In this document: positions 9,345 to 17,392 of the stretch, one piece after another
Layout: every line of letters starts with the position of its first letter
How positions within the stretch are numbered: position 1 is the first letter of the stretch
DNA from: Natrialba sp. SSL1
GTDB lineage: Archaea; Halobacteriota; Halobacteria; Halobacteriales; Natrialbaceae
Length of the DNA stretch: 64,000 nucleotides
NCBI RefSeq assembly: GCF_001861355.1
Contig: NZ_MASN01000040.1
Coordinates: 84,605-148,604 of the forward strand
Reading direction: 5' to 3'
Made by a program: the position numbers and the translations under genes
The notes under the pieces: generated by a model
Database searches by the model: none
Told to the model about the DNA's origin: nothing
The model's input: only the letters and a program-made list of their open reading frames with translations

Positions 9345-9499
9345 TCGCGGCCCATAACGATCAACGATCAGGGCCGGTTGACCGTTGCTCTCCTCGCTAG
9401 CATGCTGCATCTGTATCCGTATCCGCATCCCGCCCGTCACCGGCCCCAGTTGGCTACTCGAGTACAACGCGAGACGAACCGCGCCGGGTTCAGCGATCG

Positions 9500-10645
9500 A
9501 TGATCTCCACCATCACCGGACTCGACCTGGTCGCACTCGTACTTCTCGGCCACATCTGGGCTGTTTTCGTTGCACTGGCGATACACGCCGACAACGCTGA
9601 TCCGGATCCGGAGTCTGGTGCCCGTTGGGCGGGACGGCGCTTTTCTCTCGGAACGCGGCTGTACGCCGGGACGCTCCTGGTCGCGACGCTCGTCGTCTGG
9701 CTACCGTTTGCGGTCGGCGGCTATCCGTTCTGGCCCGAGGCGGCAGACTCGGGGACTGCTCGTGGCGCGTTCTTCGCGACTGCTCTTGGCGGAATCGCCA
9801 TTGGCGGTGGCTTCTATCTCCTTGCCGGCGGAGTCGTCGCCGCGGTGACCAGCTACCGGCTCCGACAAGAGGGACCGACAGCTATCGGCGGCGTCGACGA
9901 CGGACTCATCACCGTTTCGGGAACAGTGATTCCGACGACGGATAGTGAGACGAGCGGTGGAACCCACACTAGCACCAACACCCTCACCACACCACTGACA
10001 GGGACCATCGCCGTCTGGTACCAGCTTACGGCAACCGACGCTGACACAGCGACACCGTCGTCGTTCATTGCTCGCCTCAGCAGTCTGCTTGCGACTCGAC
10101 TGAGAATCGGAACCGCGAACGAAACGCAGCAACTCGAGTGCGACCACGTCCCATTCGTCCTCGAAGACGACACCGGTCAGATCCGAGTCGACCCCGCCCA
10201 CGCAGCGGTTGCACTCGAGTCGACCACGACACGGGTGCGGGCATCGGAGACGCCGCCGGACCGCCTCGCGGCGTGGCTGCGCGACGCGCGGTACGCGGCC
10301 GATGTCGATCAGGAGCGGACGTATCACGAGACGGTACTCGAGCCGGGTGCCGAGGTGACGGTCACGGGTATTGCGCGGTCGAAGACGGCTGATTCGGGTG
10401 CCGCTGTGGATCCTACTGTCGCGACAGACGGCATTGGAGCAACACCGGCTACAGAAACGGACGGCACACCGCTCGTCATCGCTGCACGAAAGCCGACGAC
10501 CGAGTTGTTCATCGAGAGCGGGTGCGATCAGACGGCGCTCGCACGAGCGTGGTTCCGCGGAACGGTCGATCGCGGGGTACTCTGGGGTCTGGCAATGATC
10601 GCTGCCGGCAGCGCAGCGCTGTGGTGGATGGCACTCTCCTGGTGA
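9500..10645 (+). CDS. GIDE-domain-like multi-pass membrane protein
   Basis: A 381-residue protein with TM helices near residues 5-28, 52-74 and 88-118 and a C-terminal TM near 356-378. Between them lies a soluble domain of about 200 residues with a pattern I associate with the GIDE/BAM domain: GLITVSGTVIPT, VWYQLTATD, CDHVPFVLEDDTGQIRVDPAHA, TYHETVLEPGAEVTVTGIA and FIESGCDQTALA. In eukaryotic MUL1/GIDE this domain precedes a RING ligase domain, which is absent here. The function in archaea is unknown and the family assignment is by pattern only. Overlap of its end with the next gene is avoided by 19 bases, and that gene is convergent. Confidence 0.75.
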   Translation: MISTITGLDLVALVLLGHIWAVFVALAIHADNADPDPESGARWAGRRFSLGTRLYAGTLLVATLVVWLPFAVGGYPFWPEAADSGTARGAFFATALGGIAIGGGFYLLAGGVVAAVTSYRLRQEGPTAIGGVDDGLITVSGTVIPTTDSETSGGTHTSTNTLTTPLTGTIAVWYQLTATDADTATPSSFIARLSSLLATRLRIGTANETQQLECDHVPFVLEDDTGQIRVDPAHAAVALESTTTRVRASETPPDRLAAWLRDARYAADVDQERTYHETVLEPGAEVTVTGIARSKTADSGAAVDPTVATDGIGATPATETDGTPLVIAARKPTTELFIESGCDQTALARAWFRGTVDRGVLWGLAMIAAGSAALWWMALSW

Positions 10646-10664
10646 ACGATGGGATCGTAACGGG

Positions 10665-10865
10665 TCACTCCGAGTGCTGCTCAGCAGCGCCATCGTCCTC
10701 GACCGGCGTCGACCGGTTGAACGCGATCAACACCGCACCGGAGACGACGACCATGCCGACCGCCCAGAGTAGCCAGGCGCTCGGCTCATCGAGGACGTAT
10801 ACGAGTGCGAGCGTTGCCAGGTAGAACACCGCCAGGGCAGCCGTCCACTGTTCGGTTCGATCCAT
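10665..10865 (-). CDS. Small membrane protein, two TM helices
   Basis: A 66-residue protein with two hydrophobic helices (WTAALAVFYLATLALVYV and AWLLWAVGMVVVSGAVLIAF) and an acidic C-terminus. It lies 7 bases downstream of the XRE-family regulator on the same strand and is probably co-transcribed with it. No recognised domain; such small two-helix proteins are common in haloarchaea. Confidence 0.7.
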   Translation of the reverse strand: MDRTEQWTAALAVFYLATLALVYVLDEPSAWLLWAVGMVVVSGAVLIAFNRSTPVEDDGAAEQHSE

Positions 10866-10872
10866 AGCAGGG

Positions 10873-11583
10873 TTACTCGAGTCCCACCAGTTCGTCGAGG
10901 AGGTCCTCGAGCGGCGTCGTGGTCACGGCGAGCGAGTAGCCGTCGATGCGTGCAAGGTCGGCCGCGTGGGGCCAGAGGTCGTCTTCGTCGATGCCGTGGA
11001 GGATGACGGCGTTCGGCGTCGGGTTGAGCACGCGCAGGGCGACGGCGGTCGCTTCGCCGCGGGTGACGCCCGTAAAGACGAGGACGCGGTTGGTGCTCTG
11101 GCCGTAGAGACGGAAGAATTCCTCGCTGGAGAGTCTGGTAATCGCTTCGATGCTGTCGATGACGGTGTGACCGCTGATGCGATCCGTGCCGCCGGAGGCG
11201 ACTTCCGTCGCGTCGACATCGGTGTAGAGTTCCGAGAGACGGACCGAACTCGCGTACTCGCGCAGATCGAGGACGACGTCGCTGTCGAACCCCGCGGAGA
11301 GCACGCGCCCGTACTGCCGGATCCGGTCGCCGCCGCGGCGCTCGTCGATCGTGAGGAGTCCCTCGACGAGTCGGCCGACGACGCCGATGCCGGGGCTCTC
11401 ACGGCGGCCGCTCTCGTAGTCGGAGATCACCGACGAAGAGACGTCGAGTTCGGCCGCGAGATCAGTCTGAGAGATGTCGAAGTCGGTCCGCCACTTGCGC
11501 AGCGTCGCTCCGGGGTCGTCACTCAGCGTTATTTCGCCGGCGATCTTCTCTGCGAGTTCGCGTTTCGGCCCGCGTCCGCCCAT
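10873..11583 (-). CDS. XRE-family archaeal transcriptional regulator
   Basis: A 236-residue DNA-binding regulator. The helix-turn-helix at about residues 28-70 reads KWRTDFDISQTDLAAELDVS then SSVISDYESGRRESPGIGVV, a textbook XRE/Cro motif. The C-terminal 150 residues (EAITRLSSEEFFRLYGQSTNRV to PTPNAVILHGIDEDDLWPHA) form a conserved archaeal domain, probably a ligand sensor, of the type in COG1709-like regulators. Targets are unknown. The small membrane protein follows 7 bases downstream. Confidence 0.88.
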   Translation of the reverse strand: MGGRGPKRELAEKIAGEITLSDDPGATLRKWRTDFDISQTDLAAELDVSSSVISDYESGRRESPGIGVVGRLVEGLLTIDERRGGDRIRQYGRVLSAGFDSDVVLDLREYASSVRLSELYTDVDATEVASGGTDRISGHTVIDSIEAITRLSSEEFFRLYGQSTNRVLVFTGVTRGEATAVALRVLNPTPNAVILHGIDEDDLWPHAADLARIDGYSLAVTTTPLEDLLDELVGLE

Positions 11584-11680
11584 AGTCGTCGGTCGGATGG
11601 GGTCCCCAAGTAGCTACCGGAGCGCGTCGAATTCGATCGACGGCTGCGGAAAAAGCGTCAGTTTCGCGTGTCGGGTTCGA

Positions 11681-11881
11681 CTACGCGTTGTTCATTCGCT
11701 TGCTCTCACGGTTACCACAGCGCTGGCACTCGCGAACGCGGTACGGTTCTCGCGAGTACCGCGCGTTAGCGCCTTCGCCGCCTTCAGTAACGAGCTGCAC
11801 AGAAACTTCGTGTAAGGTGTCAACTTCACAGACTTCACAGGGTTCAGTCATCCCGTTTGACACACCATCAGTCGTTGCCAT
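11681..11881 (-). CDS. Small zinc-ribbon protein (DUF7835-like)
   Basis: A 66-residue protein with two CxxC knuckles, CEVCEVD near residue 15 and CQRCGNRE near 53, which should bind one zinc ion as a beta-ribbon. The ending KRMNNA is typical of a widespread haloarchaeal family. The start MATTDGVSNG is chosen because a TATA-like box (about 11903-11912, minus strand) lies 25 bases upstream; a Met seven codons earlier would overlap that box. Function is unknown, perhaps nucleic-acid or protein binding. Confidence 0.8.
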   Translation of the reverse strand: MATTDGVSNGMTEPCEVCEVDTLHEVSVQLVTEGGEGANARYSREPYRVRECQRCGNRESKRMNNA

Positions 11882-11902
11882 ACTCGTCACTCTCACCAAC
11901 AT

Positions 11903-11912
11903 ATGATATATC
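11903..11912 (-). promoter_or_regulatory. TATA box of zinc-ribbon gene
   Basis: On the minus strand this reads ATATATCATA, about 25 bases before the ATG at 11881. Spacing fits a leaderless transcript and fixes the start. Confidence 0.5.
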
Positions 11913-12121
11913 CCGATCAGCGGATTCGAACGCAGAGAAGGGGTATATATAGGTGTCTTCAGGAATTGAGAATAGCGGCAAGAGTATATTGTTCTCTGCT
12001 GACAGTACCGCGGTCCGTGTCAGTACTAGCCAATACGTTTCGGCCAATAAAAATATAACGGATGGAGAAAGTCGGCCGGACTGGGAAAGCCTTTTGCTGT
12101 GACTCGCGCAACGGGTTAGAC

Positions 12122-12472
12122 ATGAATGAGGAGTCCTCCATCGAGGAAATTCTCGATACGATCGGGGACGAGCATGCGCGGACCATTCTCGCCTCGATCA
12201 GTCGTGAGCCGGGCTCGGCAAAGGAGCTCGCAGAGCGACTCGAGCTCTCACAACCGACGATCTATCGTCGCCTCGACGTCCTCAAAGAGAACGAACTGAT
12301 CAATGACCGGACGCTCGTCGCCGACGACGGGAATCACTACAAGGAGTACACGTGCAATTTCAATAGCACGGTCATCTCGCTGGAAGACGACGAGTACGAC
12401 GTCCGAATCTTCCGGGAGGAGAATCTCCCCGACCGATTCACGCGACTGTGGGACGAACTCGGAGTCCAGTAG
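12122..12472 (+). CDS. ArsR-like winged helix-turn-helix regulator
   Basis: A 116-residue DNA-binding protein. The wHTH is SIEEILDTIGDEHARTILAS, AKELAERLELSQPTIYRRLD and LKENELINDRTLVADDGNHY. The C-terminal 35 residues (EYTCNFNSTVISLEDDEYDVRIF) form a wing plus strand characteristic of a haloarchaeal family. The start MNEESS is chosen over an in-frame Met 20 codons upstream, which lies only 4 bases past an AAAAATATAAC TATA box. It is followed by a DUF7521-like membrane protein 253 bases downstream, a pairing I recall from other haloarchaea, so a membrane-linked sensing role is plausible. Confidence 0.85.
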   Translation: MNEESSIEEILDTIGDEHARTILASISREPGSAKELAERLELSQPTIYRRLDVLKENELINDRTLVADDGNHYKEYTCNFNSTVISLEDDEYDVRIFREENLPDRFTRLWDELGVQ

Positions 12473-12725
12473 TGATCGCTGGACGTGTGATGATGATGGC
12501 GGTGGCGACGATACCCCGATACCGGGACGAGTACAGCTCCGCAATCAACTCAGCCAACGGAGAGACGACTCCTCTCACTGCGATTCGGTCGATGAATACG
12601 CATACAGTCACGGACACGGATACGGATACGAATACGAATACAGACACGAATACGGAACCAACGCGCCTGCCAAAACCGCTACAACCCCTCCCTCCAACAC
12701 TCTCTCACTCAGGTGATCTCCACTA
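12473..12725 (+). other. Spacer with open frame and hexamer repeat; coding status unclear
   Basis: A frame stays open through this spacer and would end in a TAA overlapping the ATG of the next gene (TAATG at 12724-12728). Its product would be low complexity (T-D-T-D-T-N) with no domain, and a credible start is missing. It may be a decayed or non-conserved small gene, or plain spacer. Confidence 0.3.
12595..12654. repeat. Ten-copy degenerate hexamer repeat (RAYACR)
   Basis: Ten consecutive hexamers such as GATACG, AATACG, GACACG and AATACA fill these 60 bases. Similar hexamers elsewhere in the window encode Thr-Asp/Thr-Glu runs inside genes (about 17510-17539, 21833-21880, 26140-26165), but here they lie in a spacer. 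Confidence 0.8.
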
Positions 12726-13001
12726 ATGCTCGACGCACTCGCAGAGGGGGTCCTCATGCTGATGCAACTGACCGTCTTTGCACTGGCACTCGGCCTCACC
12801 CTCATCAGCTTTCAATCGTACACGAAGAGTCAGTCGAAACGACTCGAGTCGGCGTTCATCGGCTTTGCCTTCCTCAGTATGGGCGTTGCCCTGACGACGA
12901 TCACGTCACAGCTCCCGTCGGCTGCAACGGCGTTCTACATCGTCGAAACGATTCCGTTCATCGTCGGATTCGGCATGCTGTACGTCTCGCTGTACCGGTA
13001 G
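12726..13001 (+). CDS. Three-helix membrane protein (DUF7521-like)
   Basis: A 91-residue hydrophobic protein with three helices: VLMLMQLTVFALALGLTLIS, SAFIGFAFLSMGVALTTI and ATAFYIVETIPFIVGFGMLY. It follows the winged-helix gene on the same strand, the usual arrangement for this haloarchaeal family. The pairing suggests the membrane protein modulates or is regulated by the wHTH, but this is inference. Confidence 0.78.
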   Translation: MLDALAEGVLMLMQLTVFALALGLTLISFQSYTKSQSKRLESAFIGFAFLSMGVALTTITSQLPSAATAFYIVETIPFIVGFGMLYVSLYR

Positions 13002-13015
13002 CCACACCCACCTGA

Positions 13016-13771
13016 TTACTCCGACTCGAACGCTGGTTCTACCGTCTCGACACGCGACTCAACCCACGACGCCGCCGCGTCGACCGACTCCGCGGTCGTC
13101 CCAGTGATCCGAATCCGCCCCGGTCGCTGCTCGCTGCGCGGGTAGCTCCCAACACTGACGTCGAACTCGTTCGTGACGGACTCGAGTACGTCGTGCAGCG
13201 AGCCCTCGGGAGCGGGGGTGTAGATCGTCCGGGCGACGGATTCGCCGGAGAACTCGTCGGCGACGCTCTCGAACATCGCGCGCATTTCGTCGGGGATGCC
13301 GGCGAAGACGTAGACGCCGTCGACGACGCAGCCGGGAGCCCAGCCCTCGTCGACGACGATGGGTGTTGCACCCTCGGGGAGCGAGGCGGCGACCTCGAGG
13401 TCGAGTTGCAGGTCGTAGTCGGCGACCAGCTCCGGGTTTTCCTCCCGGAACGCGGCGGCTTTCTCGCGCAGTCGGTCGTAAATCTCCTCGAAAACGACGA
13501 ACTCGCGGTCGAGGCCGTCGGCCACCGCGGGAACGGTGACGTCGTCGGGCGTGCCGCCGATGCCACCGGTGACGATGACCGCGTCGAACTCGGGGTCGTC
13601 GTGCCAGCGCGCGACGATGCTCGCGATGAGTTCGCGTTCGTCGGGCACCGTCAGGATGCGCCTGACGGTCGCGCCGCGGTCGCTGAGTCGGGCGGCGAGC
13701 CAGGAGGCGTTGGTGTTCGTCGTCTGCCCGGCGAGGAGTTCGTCGCCGACGGTGAGGAGTGCGACATTCAT
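13016..13771 (-). CDS. CinA-like molybdopterin-binding-domain protein
   Basis: A 251-residue protein of the CinA N-terminal (MoCF-binding) family. Landmarks are MNVALLTVGDELLAGQTTNT, NASWLAARLSDRGATV and the phosphate loop VTGGIGGTPDDVT, where the family consensus is TGGLGPTxDD. Bacterial CinA proteins combine this domain with nicotinamide-nucleotide amidase or hydrolyse ADP-ribose; no amidase domain is present here. C-terminal residues (IRITGTTAESVDAAASWVES) form a small alpha/beta domain seen in archaeal members. The gene stands alone. Confidence 0.85.
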   Translation of the reverse strand: MNVALLTVGDELLAGQTTNTNASWLAARLSDRGATVRRILTVPDERELIASIVARWHDDPEFDAVIVTGGIGGTPDDVTVPAVADGLDREFVVFEEIYDRLREKAAAFREENPELVADYDLQLDLEVAASLPEGATPIVVDEGWAPGCVVDGVYVFAGIPDEMRAMFESVADEFSGESVARTIYTPAPEGSLHDVLESVTNEFDVSVGSYPRSEQRPGRIRITGTTAESVDAAASWVESRVETVEPAFESE

Positions 13772-13829
13772 ACCGACGGTTCGGGCTCGACTCAGTTAGC
13801 GTCCGCGGCTTGGCTTGCGTAGGCGGCCG

Positions 13830-14954
13830 TCACTGCGACGTAGCAGCACCGCTATCTCCGCCGTTATCAGTCGCGTCCGACCGTGCGCGTAGCCGTTCGA
13901 TTCGCGCGCCGAACGACGGGTTTGGGGAGAACCACTCACGACCGGGATCGGTATCGTGAGTGAACCCACCCGTCCCAACAGCGTGTTCGATGGCATCCGT
14001 GAGGACGGCAGCGCCGACTTCGTCGGCGGCTCGTCTGTCGGTGAAGTACCGCAGCCGTCTGGTTCCGCCCCATCCGAGCAGGACGGTCGCGAGTGCGAGG
14101 ACCGCACCGACAGCAGCCCCGCTGAGGAAGAACGCGAGAAGGAAGCCTACAGCTGCACCGAGAAGCGGCAGCATCACGACCAGCGTACTGTAACAGCGCT
14201 TTTGCTCACGCCGCGCGACGACCAGTGCCGTGAGAGCCTCGTCGTCAAGCGACTCGAGTGCCGCCCGCGAGACGAACAGCACTCGATACTGCGGCGGCCC
14301 GGCGAGGCGAGTGGTCAGGAACTGAGTCTCGGAGTCGACGACACGAACGCGGACGGAGCGTGGTGTGAGCGCCGCGGACTCGAGTACACCCGTTAGACGC
14401 GCTCGTTCAGCGTCGGTTGGTTGGCGGACGGGGTTCAGAAGCGAAATGAGAACGGGTGTAGTGGCCCAGCAGAGAAGACCGATGAGTGGGACGAGCGCGA
14501 GCGTAGCGAGTGGACCGCCCTGAAGGACCGGTCGAACGAGGAGGGCGGCAAAACCGAACGCGAGAACGATGAGCATCGTCAGAGAGCGAGCGTACCGCCG
14601 ACAAACGGTCGCCGGGTCAGCAGAATGGAACAGGTCGGGTGTCGTCCGAAGGGTACCGACGACGGACGCCGTTCCGACGACTCCGCCGGCGAGTCCGGCC
14701 AGCAACACTGCGAAGCCATCGGAGATGAGTCGGGGAACCGCGACGTGTCCGAGATCGACGTTGAACCAGAGGGCGAAGGCAACAGCGGTTGCGAAGCCTA
14801 CTGTGATCGTATTCAGTCCGCGTGTTGCCGTTTCTCCACTGAGCCGAGATGCGACGTAGCCGTACAGAACGCCGATGCCACCGGCAACGATTGTGGCGAG
14901 AGCGACGGTGACGACGAGCGAGAGCCAGCCACCGACGGTGATTTCCAGCGACAT
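13830..14954 (-). CDS. M48-like membrane protein lacking the zinc motif (probable pseudoenzyme)
   Basis: A 374-residue protein with four N-terminal TM helices (to about 175), a cytosolic segment and two further TM helices. Its layout matches HtpX/M48 membrane peptidases: ARLTGVLESAALTPRSVRVRV, then LDDEALTALVVARREQKR where active members have HExxH, a TM pair, RRLRYFTDRRAADEVGA in the position of the third zinc ligand, and NPSFGARIERL as the common C-terminal motif. The three motif residues (H, E, H) align with A, R and Q, so proteolysis is unlikely. It may regulate or scaffold, which is inference. Divergent from the AbrB/PIN pair. Confidence 0.72.
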   Translation of the reverse strand: MSLEITVGGWLSLVVTVALATIVAGGIGVLYGYVASRLSGETATRGLNTITVGFATAVAFALWFNVDLGHVAVPRLISDGFAVLLAGLAGGVVGTASVVGTLRTTPDLFHSADPATVCRRYARSLTMLIVLAFGFAALLVRPVLQGGPLATLALVPLIGLLCWATTPVLISLLNPVRQPTDAERARLTGVLESAALTPRSVRVRVVDSETQFLTTRLAGPPQYRVLFVSRAALESLDDEALTALVVARREQKRCYSTLVVMLPLLGAAVGFLLAFFLSGAAVGAVLALATVLLGWGGTRRLRYFTDRRAADEVGAAVLTDAIEHAVGTGGFTHDTDPGREWFSPNPSFGARIERLRARSDATDNGGDSGAATSQ

Positions 14955-15053
14955 AGCTGGCGTTTAGGGAGCGGATGTAAACGAGTTTCTCTTCTGATGG
15001 GTATTTTTGTTTATTCGGGGAACGCTTTTCTTTTCGCCCACAGTATACCGACT

Positions 15054-15284
15054 ATGGCCGACGTAGCTCTGGACGACCGTGGCCGTCTGACGCTTCCGAA
15101 GGAAATTCGAGAGCGATACGGCGAGCGCTACCACATCGTGCAGCTTCACGACGGAATCAAGCTCGTGCCGGTCGCCGAGGATCCACTCGAGGCGCTCCGA
15201 AACGAATTCGGGGATGTTGAGAAGTCGGCCGACGAACTTCGCGACGGTGCACGAGATCTAGCCCTCGACGAGGCCGGCCGATAG
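15054..15284 (+). CDS. vapB: AbrB/MazE-type antitoxin
   Basis: A 76-residue protein with an N-terminal SpoVT/AbrB swapped-hairpin domain (VALDDRGRLTLPKEIRERYG, residues 4-23) followed by IVQLHDGIKLVPV and an acidic helical tail that would cover the toxin. Its stop codon abuts the ATG of the PIN-domain gene (TAGATG). This is the standard order of a VapBC module: antitoxin first, DNA binding for autoregulation, tail for toxin neutralisation. A TATA-like AT-rich stretch (about 15000-15015) precedes it. Confidence 0.88.
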   Translation: MADVALDDRGRLTLPKEIRERYGERYHIVQLHDGIKLVPVAEDPLEALRNEFGDVEKSADELRDGARDLALDEAGR

Positions 15285-15638
15285 ATGTACGCGGAAACCG
15301 ACTTTCTACTGGCGCTCATCAAGGACGAGGACTGGCTCGGAGAGGCTGCCGAGACAGTGTATCGCGCGCACCAGGACGAACTGTGGACCTCACAGTTCAC
15401 GCTCATCGAACTCCTGATGGTCGCCTACCGGGAGGACCGAGACACCGAACGCGTCGTTTCGAACGCCGTCAACCTCGTCGAGGTACGCGGTGACGTAGAC
15501 ACCGTCGTCGCCGCAGCAACGTACGTCGAAGACCACGGGTTCACGCCGTTCGATGCGCTCCACCTCGTCGAATCGAGCGGTGAGACGATCGTCTCGAGCG
15601 ACGACACGTACGCAGACGTAGCTCCCGACTCGACCTGA
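15285..15638 (+). CDS. vapC: VapC-type PIN-domain toxin
   Basis: A 117-residue PIN-domain RNase. The acidic residues expected to hold the metal are visible: Asp6 (ETDFLLALI), Glu42 (FTLIELLM), Asp90 (TPFDALH) and Asp106/107 (VSSDDTY). VapC toxins cut tRNA or rRNA when freed from VapB. Start is immediately after the antitoxin stop with zero spacing, so translation is coupled. It lies 62 bases before rfcL on the same strand, so read-through into the clamp-loader gene is possible. Confidence 0.9.
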   Translation: MYAETDFLLALIKDEDWLGEAAETVYRAHQDELWTSQFTLIELLMVAYREDRDTERVVSNAVNLVEVRGDVDTVVAAATYVEDHGFTPFDALHLVESSGETIVSSDDTYADVAPDST

Positions 15639-15700
15639 AGACGGTCGCCGAGGAGTGATGCTCCGCAATCCCTAAACGCGACTCGTCCCAATAGCCAGCA

Positions 15701-17233
15701 ATGAGCGACTGGACCGAAACGTACCGTCCGACGACGCTGTCGGAGGTACGCGGGAACAACAAGGCCCGCGACAAACTCAAGGAGTGGGCCGAGACCTGGG
15801 ACGACCACCGGGACGCGGTGATCGTCCACGGGAGCCCCGGCGTCGGGAAGACCTCGGCCGCCCACGCGCTGGCGAACGATCTGGGGTGGCCCGTGATGGA
15901 ACTCAACGCCAGCGACAGCCGCGGAGCCGACGTCATCGAGCGCATCGCCGGCGAGGCCGCAAAGAGCGGGACGCTCACCGGCGGCGAGTCGGGCCGACGG
16001 CTGGTCATTCTGGACGAAGCGGACAACTTCCACGGCAACGCCGACTACGGCGGCTCGCGGGAGGTCACCCGCGTCGTCAAGAGCGCCAACCAGCCGATGG
16101 TGCTCGTGGCCAACGAGTTCTACGACATGAGCCAGAGTCTCCGTAACGCCTGCGAGACGATCGAGTTCCGCGACGTTTCGAAGCGCTCGATCGTCCCCGT
16201 CCTGCGGGATATCTGTCGCCGCGAGGACATCGAGTTCGAGGACGACGCCCTGCAGAAGATCGCCGAGGACACGAGCGGCGACCTCCGATCTGCGGTCAAC
16301 GACCTCCAGGCAGTCGCCGAGGAAGCCGAACGACTGACCGTCGACGACGTGGTGACCGGCGACCGTGACACGACGGAAGGTATCTTCGACTTTCTGGACA
16401 CGCTCATCAAGGAAGAAGACGCCGAAGGTGCGCTCAAGGCCTCCTACGACGTCGACGAGAACCCGGACGAGATGCTGAACTGGATCGAAGATAACGTCCC
16501 CAAGGACTACCAGGGTGCGGAACTGGCGGACGCCTACGAGTTCCTCGCGAACGCCGACCGCTGGCTAGGCCGAGTTCGTTCGACGCAGAACTACTCGTTC
16601 TGGCGCTACGCCTCGGACAACATGACTGCCGGCGTCGCCGCCTCCCGCCGTGAGCCCAAGGGAGGCTGGACCAGGTACGGGCCGCCGAGCTACTGGCGCA
16701 AACTCGGCAGCAGCAAGGGCACGCGCAAGACGCGCGACGCAATCGCCGAACGGATCGCCGAGCGCGAGGGAACGAGTGTCGGGACCGCCCGCCGAGAGAT
16801 CATGCCGTTCCTCTCGGCGATGACCCACCACTGCAAGAATCGGGATCTGACAGTGCAAATGGCCGCGGCGTACGAGCTCGACGAGAAGGAGGTCTCGTTC
16901 GTGACGGGAAGTGGAAAGAGCACCAACAAGGTCCAGTCGATCGTCGAGGACGCCGAAGAGCTACTCACCGAGCAGACGGTCGAACACTCCGGCTCTGCGT
17001 TCTTCGATACGTCCGATTCGGACACCGATTCAGCAGCGGCGACGGACGCGGATTCGCCGGCCGACGACGAGGCGTCTGAAGCAGCCAGCGATGGACAGGG
17101 ACAGGAAACGCTCGTCTCTGCGGGAGAGGACGGGGCCGGTTCGTCTGAGGAAGAGCCGGACGACACACCTGCTGAAACAGGTGCACCAGACGAGACCGAC
17201 GACGATCAGTCCGGCCTGAACGACTTCTTCTGA
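15701..17233 (+). CDS. rfcL: Replication factor C large subunit
   Basis: RfcL is the large subunit of the archaeal clamp loader that opens PCNA and places it on DNA. It begins WTETYRPTTLSEVRGN; Walker A is GSPGVGKT (44-51), Walker B is LVILDEAD (101-108), and sensor residues lie near MVLVANEFYDMSQSLRNACE. The AAA+ modules are followed by a collar domain (to about 430), a Ser/Asp/Glu-rich linker (430-500) and a C-terminal PIP box QSGLNDFF (503-510) that binds PCNA. Length 510 is normal for haloarchaea. The start codon gives the conserved N-terminus. Confidence 0.97.
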   Translation: MSDWTETYRPTTLSEVRGNNKARDKLKEWAETWDDHRDAVIVHGSPGVGKTSAAHALANDLGWPVMELNASDSRGADVIERIAGEAAKSGTLTGGESGRRLVILDEADNFHGNADYGGSREVTRVVKSANQPMVLVANEFYDMSQSLRNACETIEFRDVSKRSIVPVLRDICRREDIEFEDDALQKIAEDTSGDLRSAVNDLQAVAEEAERLTVDDVVTGDRDTTEGIFDFLDTLIKEEDAEGALKASYDVDENPDEMLNWIEDNVPKDYQGAELADAYEFLANADRWLGRVRSTQNYSFWRYASDNMTAGVAASRREPKGGWTRYGPPSYWRKLGSSKGTRKTRDAIAERIAEREGTSVGTARREIMPFLSAMTHHCKNRDLTVQMAAAYELDEKEVSFVTGSGKSTNKVQSIVEDAEELLTEQTVEHSGSAFFDTSDSDTDSAAATDADSPADDEASEAASDGQGQETLVSAGEDGAGSSEEEPDDTPAETGAPDETDDDQSGLNDFF

Positions 17234-17392
17234 TCAATCTCGTCCAATTTGGCCGTCTATAGCGTCTCCAGTGACAACGATCCCACTTCTGTGAGGTGTA
17301 GAAAGACCTATACGTCACCCGTAGACACGTCGTCATAATCGCGGTTCGGCTCGGTGGGTACCGCCCTGGCCCCGTTCCGCACGAGCAGGTCC

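Noticed and set aside
12595..12654. CRISPR array
   Set aside because: Six-base contiguous units without spacers; nothing in the window has the 24-37-base repeat plus spacer layout, and no cas gene is present.
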